A stretch of DNA of 54,902 nucleotides from Ralstonia sp. TCR112 (GCF_007997035.1 NZ_VOSS01000002.1:1-54902), one strand, 5' to 3'. Shown: positions 39,465 to 49,662, numbered from the stretch's first letter. Numbers and translations: made by a program. The notes: generated from the sequence alone by a model not told the origin.

Positions 39465-40109
39465 CTACCAACGGGCCCCGAACGTCTGGCGCAGTTCGTC
39501 GACCTGCGCGTCGGACAGCGGTGCCGGCTTGGGTTCGGTCATCAACCAAAGCCGTGCGGTTTCTTCCAGTTCTTCCAGCGCGTACGCCGCGTTCGACACC
39601 GAGCCGTGCCAGACCACGGGCCCCAGCCGGTCGAGCAGCACGGCACGCACATCGCACGCCAACTCAGCAATCTGCGCGGCGACATCCGGATGCCCCGGCC
39701 GCTGATAGCGGACAAGCGGCACGTGGCCGACCTTCATCACGTAGTACGGCGTGATGGGCGGCAGCACGTCGGCTTCATGCCAGACGCCCGCCAGCGTGAG
39801 CGCCACGAGATGCGTCGAATGCGTGTGCACCACGGCATGCGCGTCGGCATTGCGGTCGTAGATGCCGCGATGCAGGGCGAGCGTTTTCGATGGTTTGTCG
39901 CCGCCGACCCACTCGCCTGTCGCCAGCACCTTGGCAATGCGCGCCGGGTCCAGCGTGCCGAGGCAGGCGTCGGTGGGGGTGATGAGCCAGCCGTCAGGCA
40001 GGCGCGCGCTGATGTTGCCCGCGGTGCCGACGGTGTAACCACGCGCATACAGGCTCTGGCCGACGCGGGCGATCTCTTCACGCAGCGCGTTTTCGGTGGC
40101 GGCGCTCAT
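39465..40109 (-). CDS. otnC: 3-oxo-tetronate 4-phosphate decarboxylase (class II aldolase family)
   Basis: 214 residues with class II aldolase features: GTAGNISARL near the N-terminus and the zinc-binding HTHSTHLVAL. It decarboxylates 3-oxo-tetronate 4-phosphate to dihydroxyacetone phosphate in the known pathway. The start overlaps the otnK stop as ATGA. Confidence 0.93.
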   Translation of the reverse strand: MSAATENALREEIARVGQSLYARGYTVGTAGNISARLPDGWLITPTDACLGTLDPARIAKVLATGEWVGGDKPSKTLALHRGIYDRNADAHAVVHTHSTHLVALTLAGVWHEADVLPPITPYYVMKVGHVPLVRYQRPGHPDVAAQIAELACDVRAVLLDRLGPVVWHGSVSNAAYALEELEETARLWLMTEPKPAPLSDAQVDELRQTFGARW

Positions 40110-41419
40110 ACCGCAGCCTCCGCGGTGGCCTGGGCGAGCTGCGCAAGCGCCTTCTCGAAGAAATCCACCGTCCCGAAATTGCCGGACTTCAAGGCCAGTG
40201 CAACGGGGTCGTTGTCGATCGTGGCCGTCCAGGGCACGCCCGGATCAATCTGCGGGCCGATGCGCAGCGCGCTCACATCCAGCGCCTGCACCACCGCGCC
40301 CGAGGTCTCGCCGCCAGCCACCACGAAGCGGCGCACGCCGTCGGCATGCAGCGTGCGCGCGATGCGGCCCAGTGCGTCTTCCACCAACTTGCCGGCGCGC
40401 TCCACGCCCAGCGCCTTCTGTACGTGGGCCACTTGCTCCGGCGCGCTGGTGGCGTACACCAACACCGTCTGACCTGCGTGGCGATGCACGAAATCGAGCG
40501 CCTCGACCACCACCGGTTTGCCTTCAGCCAACGCCAGCGGATCAACCTGGAACGCAGGGCGCGAGGCACGCCAGTGCGCCACCTGGGCATTCGTCGCGCG
40601 CGAGCAGCTGCCCGACAGCACGATCGCCGAATCGGCCACCGCGGGCAGCTGCGCCGCGTTGCCCTGCGCGGTAATCAGCCCTGCGCGGCGATATTGCGCC
40701 GGCAGGCCCAGCGCCAGGCCCGAGCCGCCCGTCAGCAACGGCAGCTCGGCAAACGCCTCGCCCAGCACGATGAGGTCGTCGTTCGAAATGGCGTCGGCAA
40801 TGGCGAGCTTCACGCCGTCGGCGCGCAGTTGCTGGGCCTGGTCGCGCGCAGCCTGCGCACCGCGCATGATGGCGTCGTAACGCAGCAGGCCGACCTTGCC
40901 CGCACTCTGGCGCGCGAGCACCGACACGAGGTTCGGATCGCGCATCGGCGTGAGCGGATGGTGCTCCATGCCCGACGCGTTGAGCAGCACGTCACCCACG
41001 AACAGATGACCACGGAAGATCGTGCGGCCGTTTTCCGGAAACGCCGGGCAGGCCAATGTGAAATCGGTACCCAGCTCAGCCATCAACGCTTCGGCCACGG
41101 GGCCGATGTTGCCGGCATCGGTGGAATCGAAGGTCGAGCAGTATTTGAAAAAGAAGCGCGAGCAGCCTTGCGCGCGCAGCCAGTGCAGTGCATTCAACGA
41201 CTGCGCCACGGCATCGGCCGCGGCAATCGTGCGCGACTTGAGCGCAACGACGATCGCATCGGCATCCGCCGCGATGGCCTCGCCGCCAGCCTGCGGCACA
41301 CCAATGGTCTGCACCGTGCGCATGCCGGCGCGCACGAGCATGTTGGCAAGGTCGGTCGCACCGGTGAAGTCGTCGGCGATGCAACCGAGGACTGGGCGGG
41401 ACGTGGGCGCTGCGCTCAT
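40106..41419 (-). CDS. otnK: 3-oxo-tetronate kinase (four-carbon acid sugar kinase)
   Basis: 437 residues of the former DUF1537 family: the N-terminal LGCIADDFTGATDLANMLV binds sugar acid and the C-terminal FVVAGGETSGAVVQAL binds nucleotide. OtnK phosphorylates 3-oxo-tetronate with ATP. The ATGA overlaps on both sides (with ltnD and otnC) couple the three genes. Confidence 0.95.
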   Translation of the reverse strand: MSAAPTSRPVLGCIADDFTGATDLANMLVRAGMRTVQTIGVPQAGGEAIAADADAIVVALKSRTIAAADAVAQSLNALHWLRAQGCSRFFFKYCSTFDSTDAGNIGPVAEALMAELGTDFTLACPAFPENGRTIFRGHLFVGDVLLNASGMEHHPLTPMRDPNLVSVLARQSAGKVGLLRYDAIMRGAQAARDQAQQLRADGVKLAIADAISNDDLIVLGEAFAELPLLTGGSGLALGLPAQYRRAGLITAQGNAAQLPAVADSAIVLSGSCSRATNAQVAHWRASRPAFQVDPLALAEGKPVVVEALDFVHRHAGQTVLVYATSAPEQVAHVQKALGVERAGKLVEDALGRIARTLHADGVRRFVVAGGETSGAVVQALDVSALRIGPQIDPGVPWTATIDNDPVALALKSGNFGTVDFFEKALAQLAQATAEAAV

Positions 41420-42327
41420 TTCGGTTGGCCCTCCGGCAACGTGATGCCCGGGAAGATCTTGATGACGGCCGAATCGTCTTCCTTCGCATAACCGGCCGTG
41501 GATGCCTGCATGAACATCTGATGCGCGGTAGCCGCCAGCGGCAGCGGAAACTTGGTCGCGCGCGCGGTATCGAGCACCAAGCCCAGATCCTTGACGAAGA
41601 TGTCGACGGCGGACAGCGGCGTGTAATCGCCGGCCAGCACGTGGGCCATGCGGTTTTCGAACATCCAGCTGTTGCCCGCGCTATGCGTGATGACTTCGTA
41701 CAGCGCATCCGCTGCCACGCCTTCGCGCAGGCCCAGGGCCATGGCTTCGGCGGCGGCGGCGATGTGCACGCCGGCCAGCAGCTGGTTGATGATCTTGACC
41801 TTGCTGCCCGCGCCAGCCTTGTCGCCCAGGCGATAGACCTTGCCGGCCATGGCGTCAAGCACATGGCCCGCCGCGGCATACGCCTCGGGCGTGGCCGAGG
41901 TCATCATGGTCATCTGGCCCGAGGCAGCCTTGGCAGCGCCGCCGGAGATGGGGCCATCCACATATAGAATGCCAAGTTGCGCGAGGCGCGCCTCAAGCGC
42001 AATCGACCAGTTCGGGTCCACCGTTGAGCACATGACGAACGTGCTGCCCGGTCGCATGGCGGCCGCAGCACCATCCTCGCCGAACAGCACGGCCTCGGTC
42101 TGCGCAGCGTTGACCACCACCGAAACCACCACGTCCACGCCAGCCGCCACCTCGGCGGGCGTTGCGCAGGCCACGCCGCCTTCCTTGGCGAAATCCGCAG
42201 CGGCACCGGGGCGCGCATCGCAGGCATGCACGGTGTAGCCGTGATTGCGCAGGGTCTTGGCAATGCCCAGGCCCATGGCGCCGAGTCCGATCACGCCGAC
42301 CTTCCGGTCAGCCGTCGATTGCGTCAT
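41416..42327 (-). CDS. ltnD: L-threonate dehydrogenase (3-hydroxyisobutyrate dehydrogenase family)
   Basis: 303 residues. The NAD-binding VGVIGLGAMGLGIAKTL, the substrate-binding DGPISGGAAKAASGQMT and the catalytic Lys in GSKVKIINQLLAG define the beta-hydroxyacid dehydrogenase family. In this cluster it fits LtnD, which oxidises L-threonate to 2-oxo-tetronate. It begins 15 bases after the GntR regulator gene. Confidence 0.9.
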   Translation of the reverse strand: MTQSTADRKVGVIGLGAMGLGIAKTLRNHGYTVHACDARPGAAADFAKEGGVACATPAEVAAGVDVVVSVVVNAAQTEAVLFGEDGAAAAMRPGSTFVMCSTVDPNWSIALEARLAQLGILYVDGPISGGAAKAASGQMTMMTSATPEAYAAAGHVLDAMAGKVYRLGDKAGAGSKVKIINQLLAGVHIAAAAEAMALGLREGVAADALYEVITHSAGNSWMFENRMAHVLAGDYTPLSAVDIFVKDLGLVLDTARATKFPLPLAATAHQMFMQASTAGYAKEDDSAVIKIFPGITLPEGQPK

Positions 42328-42342
42328 GAATGGCTCCTGAAA

Positions 42343-43059
42343 TCAGTCTTGCGCCACGTCGCGCCCTTCGGCCAAACGACGTGCGGCATTGAACATGTGG
42401 GTCTGCGCGGCATTGCGTGCAGCCAGTGCGTCGCGGTGGCGGATGGCCTCCACCATCGCGCGGTGCTCGTCGCGAACCTGGCGGGCGAAGTCTTCGCGGC
42501 GCGCTTCGTTGCTGCGCGTCACGCCAATCGCTTCCTCCAGGTATTGGCTGAAGAAGCCAAGCGCCTGCACGAGGAACGGATTGCCGCTGGCCGCCGCGAT
42601 GGCGTGGTGAAAACGCAGGTCTTCGGCCACGCCGTCACCGCCGGCGGCCACGGCAGCGTCAATGCCGTCAAGTGCGGCGTCGATCTCGATCATCTCGGCA
42701 TCGGTGCGACGCTGGGCGGCCAGCGCGGCGCCTTCGGCCTCCAGCGCGCGGCGCAGTTCGATGATGTGCAGCACGGCGTCGATCGACCCGGCCTGCGCCG
42801 CGTCGATCCGCAGCGGCTTCAGACCAGCTTGCTGCGTGACGTACACGCCGCTGCCCTGGCGCGCTTCCACCACGCCTTCGTGGCGCAGCCGCGAGATGGC
42901 TTCGCGGATCACGGTACGGCTCACACCGAATTCCTGCCCGAGCACGGTTTCGGACGGCATGCGTTCGCCGCGGCGCAGTTCGCCCGCGTCGATCTTGTCC
43001 ATCAGGGTCTGGGCCACGCGATCGGACAAGGAAGGCGCGGCGTCGAGTCGTTCAAACAT
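42343..43059 (-). CDS. GntR/FadR-type regulator of the tetronate genes
   Basis: 238 residues. The N-terminal winged helix has RMPSETVLGQEFGVSRTVIREAISRL, and the C-terminal FCD domain has metal-ligand histidines around LRFHHAIAAASGNPF. The regulator is first in the operon and diverges from denD. FCD-type GntR proteins usually release DNA on binding an organic acid, here probably a tetronate. The start at 43059 (MFERLDAAPS) was chosen since upstream residues are not conserved-looking. A possible operator TGTATGATGACA lies near 43103. Confidence 0.9.
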   Translation of the reverse strand: MFERLDAAPSLSDRVAQTLMDKIDAGELRRGERMPSETVLGQEFGVSRTVIREAISRLRHEGVVEARQGSGVYVTQQAGLKPLRIDAAQAGSIDAVLHIIELRRALEAEGAALAAQRRTDAEMIEIDAALDGIDAAVAAGGDGVAEDLRFHHAIAAASGNPFLVQALGFFSQYLEEAIGVTRSNEARREDFARQVRDEHRAMVEAIRHRDALAARNAAQTHMFNAARRLAEGRDVAQD

Positions 43060-43195
43060 GGAGGTGGCCGGGATGTCTTGGCAAGCATAAATTCGTCGTG
43101 TCATCATACAAGTTGAGTCGCGGAGCTTCATCCCTGTTTACCCTAGGCATCGATCAGAACGCCCGGCGCGTTACGTCGGGCAACAAGGAGACACC

Positions 43196-44179
43196 ATGAA
43201 CATCGTCATCACCGGCGGCGCCGGTTTCCTGGGCCAGCGCGTGCTGGCGGCACTGCTCGAACAACCCGGCCTGCCGGGTGCGGACGGCTCGGTGCAGCCC
43301 GTTGAGACCTTCATCGTGCTGGACCAGGTGGCCGGTCAGATTGCCGATGCGCGCGTGCGCTACGTGACCGGCGATGCCTCCGACCCCGCCCTGATCGCCA
43401 AGGTGATCGACGAAAACGTGGGGGGCGTGTTCCACCTGGCCGCCGTGGTGAGCGGCACCGCCGAGGCTGACTTCGACCTCGGCATGCGCGTGAACCTGGA
43501 CGGCACGCGCGCATTGCTCGATGCGCTGCGCGCGCAGCACGCCAAGACCGGCCGTGCGCCGCGCGTGCTGTTCGCAAGCTCCGTGGCGGTGTTTGGCGGC
43601 CAGTTGCCCGCCGTTGTCACCGACAACACGGCCGCCACACCGCAGGCCTCGTACGGCGTCCAGAAGCTGATGGGCGAGTTCCTGGTGGGTGAGTATTCGC
43701 GCAAGGGCTACATCGACGGCCGCGCGGTGCGCATCCCCACGGTGTCGGTGCGCCCGGGCAAACCGAACGGCGCGGCCTCGAGCTTTGCCAGCGGCATCAT
43801 CCGCGAGCCGTTGTCAGGCGAGGAAGCCATCTGTCCGGTGGAAGCCGAGACTGAGCTGTGGCTCGCCTCGCCGCGCCAGGTGGTGGCCTCGCTGCTGCAC
43901 GCGTACACGCTGCCGGCGTCGGCATGGGGCCATCGCCGATCACTGAACCTGCCGGGCATTACGGTGCGCGTGGGCGAGATGGTGGAGGCGTTGCGCAAGG
44001 TGGCGGGCGATGCGCCGGTTTCGCGTATCCGTTGGGAGCCGGACGCCCGCATCAAGGCCATCGTGCAAAGCTGGCCGGCGCGCTTCGATACCGCCCGCGC
44101 CGATGCCATGGGCTTTGGCCGCGACACCTCGTTCGAAGCGATGGTGCGCGATTACGTGGACAGCGCGAAGGGCGTCTAA
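43196..44179 (+). CDS. denD: D-erythronate dehydrogenase
   Basis: 327 residues, extended short-chain dehydrogenase. GGAGFLGQRVL binds NAD, and the catalytic Ser/Tyr-Lys are in FASSVAVFG and YGVQK. The family name follows from sequence and from the divergent otn/ltn operon; DenD oxidises D-erythronate to 2-oxo-tetronate. A clear AAGGAG precedes the start. Confidence 0.92.
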   Translation: MNIVITGGAGFLGQRVLAALLEQPGLPGADGSVQPVETFIVLDQVAGQIADARVRYVTGDASDPALIAKVIDENVGGVFHLAAVVSGTAEADFDLGMRVNLDGTRALLDALRAQHAKTGRAPRVLFASSVAVFGGQLPAVVTDNTAATPQASYGVQKLMGEFLVGEYSRKGYIDGRAVRIPTVSVRPGKPNGAASSFASGIIREPLSGEEAICPVEAETELWLASPRQVVASLLHAYTLPASAWGHRRSLNLPGITVRVGEMVEALRKVAGDAPVSRIRWEPDARIKAIVQSWPARFDTARADAMGFGRDTSFEAMVRDYVDSAKGV

Positions 44180-44820
44180 CGACCCTTTCCCAGCTCGACC
44201 GCAAACTTCACCAGTTCCGCCTGGCCCTCGATGCCGAGTTTGCGCTTCAGGTTCAGGCGGTGCGATTCCACCGTGCGCACGGACAAGCCCAGCTCGTCGG
44301 CGATGCGCTTGTTGGCGTAGCCCTTGGCGATGCCGTCGAGAATGTCACGCTCGCGCGGCGTAAGCGCCTCCACCGGCGTGGGCATGACAGCCTGCTCGGC
44401 CATGCGCATCGCCAGCTGCGCGCTGTAGAACGGTCGGCCGGCCAGCACGGCGTCGATGGCCTCGACCAGTTCGCTGGCGGGCGCGTCCTTGAGCACGTAG
44501 CCGCGCGCGCCGGCGCGCATCACCTGCCGTACATATTCCAGGTTGTCGTGCATCGACAGCACGAGCACGGCAATCTCGGGAAATTCCTCGGCAAACTTCT
44601 CGGTGAGCGCGATGCCGTTCATGCCGCGCATACCGATGTCCATCAGCGCCAGGTCGGGCGACAGCGTGCGCGCGGCCTGCAGGGCGGCTTCAGCGTCGCC
44701 GGCTTCGCCCACCACTTCGAAATGCGGCACGGCTTCGAGCCGCACGCGCACGCCATCGCGCACGAGCGGGTGATCGTCGACGAGGAGCAGTTTGACGGGC
44801 GCAGGAGTACGCATGTTCAT
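44176..44820 (-). CDS. NarL/FixJ-type response regulator
   Basis: 214 residues. The receiver has acidic residues in LLVDDHPL and the phosphoacceptor D61 in LALMDIGMRGMNG; the C-terminal LuxR-type helix-turn-helix is LTPRERDILDGIAKGYANKRIADELGLSVRTVESHRLNLKRKL. The start overlaps the kinase stop as ATGA. It probably activates the divergent cstA-type transporter gene. It runs convergent to denD with overlapping stop codons. Confidence 0.95.
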   Translation of the reverse strand: MNMRTPAPVKLLLVDDHPLVRDGVRVRLEAVPHFEVVGEAGDAEAALQAARTLSPDLALMDIGMRGMNGIALTEKFAEEFPEIAVLVLSMHDNLEYVRQVMRAGARGYVLKDAPASELVEAIDAVLAGRPFYSAQLAMRMAEQAVMPTPVEALTPRERDILDGIAKGYANKRIADELGLSVRTVESHRLNLKRKLGIEGQAELVKFAVELGKGR

Positions 44821-46256
44821 ACGAGAGGAGAAGAGGGGGCGGAAGCCAGTTGAGCGATGACGGCATGCGGCAGCACGGCGCTCACCTCGGTGCCGTGCGG
44901 GCCCGAGGCGATGGTACAGGTGCCGCCCAGCGCCGCCATGCGCTCGCGCATGTTGCGCAGGCCGATCCCGTGTTGCGGGTCGACCTGCACGGACTCCACA
45001 TCGAAGCCCGGGCCGTTGTCGCGAATGGACAAACGCACGGCATCGATATCGTTTTCGAGCAGGACGCCGATGCGCGTCGCTTGCGTGGCGTGGCGCTCGA
45101 TGTTCGAGACGGCCTCCTGCGCAATGCGGAACAGCGCGGTGTTGCACGCGTCCGGCAGTTGCACGGGCGGGCCGACAAGTTCCAGCGCAATCGCAAACCC
45201 CGGCTGGGTGTCTTCGTGCGCCTCGCGCGTTTCGCGCACGAGCAACTCCAACGCAGCCGCCAAGCCAAGATCATCCAGCAGCGCAGGGCGCAGGTTGTGC
45301 GACACGCGGCGCACCTCGCCCAGCGCTCCGTTCAACCGGTCGAGCGCGCGGCGCAGCATGCTGTCCGCCCGCTCGATCGACGCCGGCGATGCAGGCGCGG
45401 CTTCAAGATGGCCATGCGCGGTTTCCAGCAGCAGCTTGGTCGACACCAGCACCTGACTGATGCCGTCGTGCAGTTCACGCGAGACGCGCGCGCGTTCGTC
45501 TTCCTGGGACTTCACCACCTGCTGCGCGAGCTGGCGCAGCTTGGCATCGGCCTGGCGGTGGTCGCTCACGTTCAGCGCCAAGCCGCTGCCGGCCACCAGC
45601 AGGATGCTGATCGCGGCAATGCCCACCACCCAGGCCAGCGTCTGGTCGATGTTGGCCTGCGCGCGCCGGTCAATCTCACGCAAGGTCTGTTCGATGTCGT
45701 CCAGGTACAGGCCGGTGCCGACCATCCAGCCCCACTGCGGAATGGGCTCGACGTAACCGAGCTTGGGCACGCTCTGGTGCGTGGATGGCTTGTCCCACAT
45801 GTAGCGCACGAAACCACCCCCAGCCTGCGCGGCGGAGACGAGCTTCTGGATGGTCGGCTGGCCCCCGGCGTCCGTCAGGTCCCATAGATCGCGGCCGACA
45901 AGTTCGGGCTGGCGCGGGTGCATCAGGTTGCGGCCGCGCAGGTCATAGAGAAAGAAATAGCCGTCGGTGCCGAAGTCGAGACGGGCGAGAGTGCGCATGG
46001 CCTCGTCGCGTGTGGCTTCGTCCCGGGCCGGGTCGCCGCCATGGCCGGCTGCCAGCAGCGGCGCGATGGCGCTCTGCGCAAGCTTGACGTAAGACCGCAG
46101 CTCGGTCTCCTTGGCCTGCAGATACGCGTACTCCACCAACTGCCGCTCGTGCCGCGCCAGCGCGATCGACTGATGGCGCACGGTCAGCATGATCGCCAGC
46201 ATGGCGATGGTCAGCGGTGCGACGGCGAGCAGCAGGATCTTCTGGCGGAGCTTCAT
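44817..46256 (-). CDS. Sensor histidine kinase with periplasmic Cache domain
   Basis: 479 residues. The first transmembrane helix (KILLLAVAPLTIAMLAIML) is followed by a single Cache-type sensor domain (GYFFLYDLRGRNLMHP, PKLGYVEPIPQWGWMVGTGLYLDD), the second helix (LAWVVGIAAISILLVAGSGLAL), and a HisKA_3 domain with the phosphorylated H263 in SRELHDGISQ. The HATPase has EAVSNIERHA, DNGPGF and GIGLRNMRERM. Cache domains bind small acids outside the cytoplasm, and the divergent CstA gene suggests pyruvate or a related acid. An in-frame ATG at 46283 is a possible start. Confidence 0.93.
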   Translation of the reverse strand: MKLRQKILLLAVAPLTIAMLAIMLTVRHQSIALARHERQLVEYAYLQAKETELRSYVKLAQSAIAPLLAAGHGGDPARDEATRDEAMRTLARLDFGTDGYFFLYDLRGRNLMHPRQPELVGRDLWDLTDAGGQPTIQKLVSAAQAGGGFVRYMWDKPSTHQSVPKLGYVEPIPQWGWMVGTGLYLDDIEQTLREIDRRAQANIDQTLAWVVGIAAISILLVAGSGLALNVSDHRQADAKLRQLAQQVVKSQEDERARVSRELHDGISQVLVSTKLLLETAHGHLEAAPASPASIERADSMLRRALDRLNGALGEVRRVSHNLRPALLDDLGLAAALELLVRETREAHEDTQPGFAIALELVGPPVQLPDACNTALFRIAQEAVSNIERHATQATRIGVLLENDIDAVRLSIRDNGPGFDVESVQVDPQHGIGLRNMRERMAALGGTCTIASGPHGTEVSAVLPHAVIAQLASAPSSPLV

Positions 46257-46482
46257 GGCAAAACGCGGCGGGCATTGCGGCATCGCAAGCGGGCGCCGCG
46301 GTCTCGGTCGGGTGTGGCGCCTGCGTAGAACTACGGACGTGCGCTGCGTAGTCCTCCGCTTGTGGTGCGGGGTGCGGCTGGCAAATACTACACGCCCCTG
46401 TCACGGGGCAGGACTCACCGCAGGGATGAACCCACATCCCGCATTCAACAGATTACTTCGACCAAGGTTCGAGGAGACCGAC

Positions 46483-48537
46483 ATGAGCTTCGTCAGGCAA
46501 CACCTGATCTGGCTGGTCGTCGCCATTCTTGGCGCGTCTGCCTTTGCCACCGTTGCGCTTGCGCGCGGCGAGGCTGTCAGCGCGCTATGGGTGGTGGTGG
46601 CCGCCGTATGCATCTACCTGATCGCGTATCGCTACTACAGCCGTTTCATCGCCGACAAGGTGCTCGGCCTGGACGGCACCCGTAAAACGCCCGCCTGGCG
46701 TTACAACGACGGGCTCGACTACGTTCCCACCAACAAGCATGTGCTGTTCGGCCACCACTTTGCGGCCATTGCCGGCGCTGGCCCGCTGGTGGGCCCCGTG
46801 CTGGCCGCGCAGATGGGCTACCTGCCGGGCATGCTGTGGATCCTGGCCGGCGTCGTGTTTGCCGGTGCGGTGCAGGATTTCATCGTGCTGTTCATCTCCA
46901 GCCGCCGCGACGGCCGCTCGCTGGGCGACCTCGTGAAGAGCGAGATGGGCACGGTGCCTGGCGTGATCGCGCTGTTTGGCGCGTTCCTCATCATGATCAT
47001 CATCCTGGCCGTGCTGGCGCTGATCGTGGTGAAGGCGCTGGTCGGCTCGCCGTGGGGCACCTTCACGGTGGCCGCGACGATTCCCATCGCGCTGTTCATG
47101 GGCGTGTACGTACGCTACATCCGCCCGGGCCGTATCGGCGAGATCTCCATCATCGGCTTCGTGCTGCTGATGCTGGCCATCATCGGTGGCCAGGCGGTGC
47201 ACGAAAATGCTGCCCTCGCGCCGCTGTTCACGTTCGACGGCAAGGCCCTCACGTGGATGCTGATCGGCTACGGCTTTGTCGCCTCGGTGCTGCCGGTGTG
47301 GCTGCTGCTGGCCCCGCGTGATTACCTGTCGACGTTCCTGAAGATCGGCACGATCCTCGCCCTGGCGATCGGCATCCTGATCGTCGCGCCCAAGATGCAG
47401 ATGCCTTCGCTGACGCAGTTTGCCGGCGGCGGCGGCCCGGTGTGGTCGGGCAACCTGTTCCCGTTCCTGTTCATCACCATTGCGTGCGGCGCGGTATCGG
47501 GCTTCCACTCGCTCATCTCGTCGGGCACCACGCCCAAGTTGCTGGAGAACGAAACGCAGGCCCGCTTCATCGGCTACGGCGCGATGCTGATGGAATCGTT
47601 CGTCGCCATCATGGCGCTGGTGGCCGCTTCGGTCATCGATCCGGGCGTGTACTTCGCGATGAACAGCCCGGCAGCACTCGTGGGCGCGACGCCGGATACG
47701 GTGGCGCACACGCTGTCCACCTGGGGCTTCGTCATCACCCCTGACGTGCTGATCCAGACGGCCAAGGACGTCGGCGAGAACACCATCCTTGCCCGTGCAG
47801 GCGGCGCCCCGACGCTCGCCGTCGGCATGGCGCACATCCTCCACCAAGTGGTGGGCGGCCAGGCCATGATGGCCTTCTGGTACCACTTTGCGATCCTGTT
47901 CGAGGCGCTGTTCATCCTCACGGCCGTCGATGCAGGCACGCGCGCCGGGCGCTTCATGCTGCAGGATCTGCTGGGCACGTTTGTGCCGGCACTCAAGCGC
48001 ACGGATTCGCTCGTCGCCAACCTCATCGCCACGGCCGCGACCGTCGCGCTGTGGGGCTACTTCCTGTACCAGGGCGTGGTCGATCCGCTGGGCGGCATCA
48101 ATACGCTGTGGCCGCTCTTTGGCATCTCCAACCAGATGCTCGCCGCGATTGCGCTGACGCTGGGCACCTGCGTGCTGGTCAAGATGAAGCGCGACCGCTA
48201 CGTGTGGGTGACGCTGCTGCCGACCGCCTGGCTGCTGATCTGCACGCTCACCGCCGGCTGGCAGAAGCTGTTCGATCCGGACCCGAAGATCGGCTTCCTG
48301 GCGCATGCCAACAAGTACGCCGGCGCGATCGCCGAAGGCAAGCTGCTGGCCCCGGCCAAGTCGATGGCGCAGATGCAGCAGGTGGTGCTGAACGACCGCA
48401 TCGACGCGTTCCTGTGCGGCCTGTTCATTCTCGTGGTGGTCAGCATCGCGTGGTATGGCCTGCGCACGGTGCTCAAGGCACGCGCCGCGAGCCGCCCGAC
48501 CGCCAACGAAACGCCGTACGAAGCGCTGGGCGCATGA
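46483..48537 (+). CDS. cstA: CstA-family transporter, probable pyruvate/proton symporter
   Basis: 684 residues with about 16-18 transmembrane helices. The start [13 protein letters not shown] follows GAGGAGA. The family signature includes [28 protein letters not shown], and [17 protein letters not shown]. coli CstA and BtsT, which import peptides or pyruvate, belong here. The divergent two-component system takes the place of the LytS-type BtsSR control of E. coli. The stop overlaps the ybdD-type gene as ATGA. Confidence 0.95.
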   Translation: MSFVRQHLIWLVVAILGASAFATVALARGEAVSALWVVVAAVCIYLIAYRYYSRFIADKVLGLDGTRKTPAWRYNDGLDYVPTNKHVLFGHHFAAIAGAGPLVGPVLAAQMGYLPGMLWILAGVVFAGAVQDFIVLFISSRRDGRSLGDLVKSEMGTVPGVIALFGAFLIMIIILAVLALIVVKALVGSPWGTFTVAATIPIALFMGVYVRYIRPGRIGEISIIGFVLLMLAIIGGQAVHENAALAPLFTFDGKALTWMLIGYGFVASVLPVWLLLAPRDYLSTFLKIGTILALAIGILIVAPKMQMPSLTQFAGGGGPVWSGNLFPFLFITIACGAVSGFHSLISSGTTPKLLENETQARFIGYGAMLMESFVAIMALVAASVIDPGVYFAMNSPAALVGATPDTVAHTLSTWGFVITPDVLIQTAKDVGENTILARAGGAPTLAVGMAHILHQVVGGQAMMAFWYHFAILFEALFILTAVDAGTRAGRFMLQDLLGTFVPALKRTDSLVANLIATAATVALWGYFLYQGVVDPLGGINTLWPLFGISNQMLAAIALTLGTCVLVKMKRDRYVWVTLLPTAWLLICTLTAGWQKLFDPDPKIGFLAHANKYAGAIAEGKLLAPAKSMAQMQQVVLNDRIDAFLCGLFILVVVSIAWYGLRTVLKARAASRPTANETPYEALGA

Positions 48538-48740
48538 GCACGGGCATGCGCGAAGAACTCGAAAACTTCGGCCGCTACCTGGGCCAGACGCTGCGTCTGA
48601 TGGTCGGCGTGCCGGACTACGACACCTACGTGCGGCACATGCAGGAGACGCACCCCGACCAGGCCGTCATGACGTACGAAGACTTCTTCCGCGAACGCCA
48701 GGACGCGCGCTACGCCGGCCGCGTCGGCCGGTGCTGTTGA
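48534..48740 (+). CDS. YbdD/YjiX-family small protein
   Basis: 68 residues containing [22 protein letters not shown] and [21 protein letters not shown] features of the family that always follows CstA/BtsT genes. It is coupled to cstA through ATGA. The exact function is unknown; it is believed to assist the transporter. Confidence 0.92.
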   Translation: MSTGMREELENFGRYLGQTLRLMVGVPDYDTYVRHMQETHPDQAVMTYEDFFRERQDARYAGRVGRCC

Positions 48741-48764
48741 CGATCGGTTGAACGCGCTCCAAAA

Positions 48765-48806
48765 CAAGAACCGCCGGTGCATGCTGCCATGCCCGGCGGT
48801 TTTTCT
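48765..48806. terminator. Intrinsic terminator after the YbdD-type gene
   Basis: ACCGCCGG (48770-48777) pairs with CCGGCGGT (48793-48800), with a small inner palindrome in the loop, followed by five T. It is shared with the convergent Sel1 gene, though less ideal on that strand. Confidence 0.75.
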
Positions 48807-48814
48807 TGCGTGTC

Positions 48815-49561
48815 CTACATGGACTGACGTGCCGCTGTGGGCGGATCGCCATGCTTGGCGCGATACGTTTGCTCCACCAGTGCCCGCAGCTTGCCCAGTG
48901 CGCCGACGTCGCCTTGGGCAGCCGCCCTGCCGTACCACTTCTTGGCCTGCTCGATATCCTGCGCCACCACGCCGGGCTCACCGCGCTCGTAATAGCTGCC
49001 GACGATGTACTGCGATGGCGCGTCGCCGCCCTCGGCCGCCTTCTTGTACCAAGTGAACGCACGCCCGTAGTCGCGCGGCACACCGCGTCCGGTGAAGTAG
49101 TCGGTGGCGAGCGCGCGCTGCGCCTCGACATGCCCGCCGACGGCGGCACGTTCGTACCACTTGTTGGCTTCTTCCAGGGAGCGCGGAACCAGCTCGCCGC
49201 GTTCGAACAATTCCCCGTAGGCAAACTGCGCGTGGGTCATCTGGTTATCGGCGGCACGACGCAGCCATTTGACCGCTTCGTCGGGCCGCGCGACGGTGCC
49301 TTCGCCGCGCATCAGCATCATCGCGTAGTTGAATTGTGCGAGCCGGTTGCCGCGCTGCGCGGCCTCGGCAAATTCGTCGAAGGCGTGGCCGAAATCGTTC
49401 TTTTCGTAGTGCGCGATGGCAATCTGGGTGAGGGCGTCGGCGTCGCCCCGCACATCCTGCGGAGAGGGTGCGGCCAGTGCAAAAGGCGCCGCCATCCCGA
49501 TCGCAACCACCAACGCCGCCTGCAGGATGCGCCAACTTCTACGCCGGATCTCTCTGCTCAT
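48815..49561 (-). CDS. Sel1-repeat (tetratricopeptide-like) secreted protein
   Basis: 248 residues with a signal peptide (basic start, ALVVAIGMAAPFALA). Five or so Sel1-like repeats follow, of the form A-x-x-G-x-x-x-A-Q-x-x-x-G, for instance AAVGGHVEAQRALATDYFTGRGVPRDYGRAFTWYKKAAEGG in part. Such proteins are scaffolds in the periplasm. The start has a GAGGAG site. No partner can be named. Confidence 0.88.
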   Translation of the reverse strand: MSREIRRRSWRILQAALVVAIGMAAPFALAAPSPQDVRGDADALTQIAIAHYEKNDFGHAFDEFAEAAQRGNRLAQFNYAMMLMRGEGTVARPDEAVKWLRRAADNQMTHAQFAYGELFERGELVPRSLEEANKWYERAAVGGHVEAQRALATDYFTGRGVPRDYGRAFTWYKKAAEGGDAPSQYIVGSYYERGEPGVVAQDIEQAKKWYGRAAAQGDVGALGKLRALVEQTYRAKHGDPPTAARQSM

Positions 49562-49662
49562 CGCACGCTCCTCATCGGAAGATGATCGAGTGTAGCGCGC
49601 CGCTGTGGTCCGCGTCGGTGCGCACAAATCAGCACACCGCTAAACGGTCGATGCCCGGGCAA

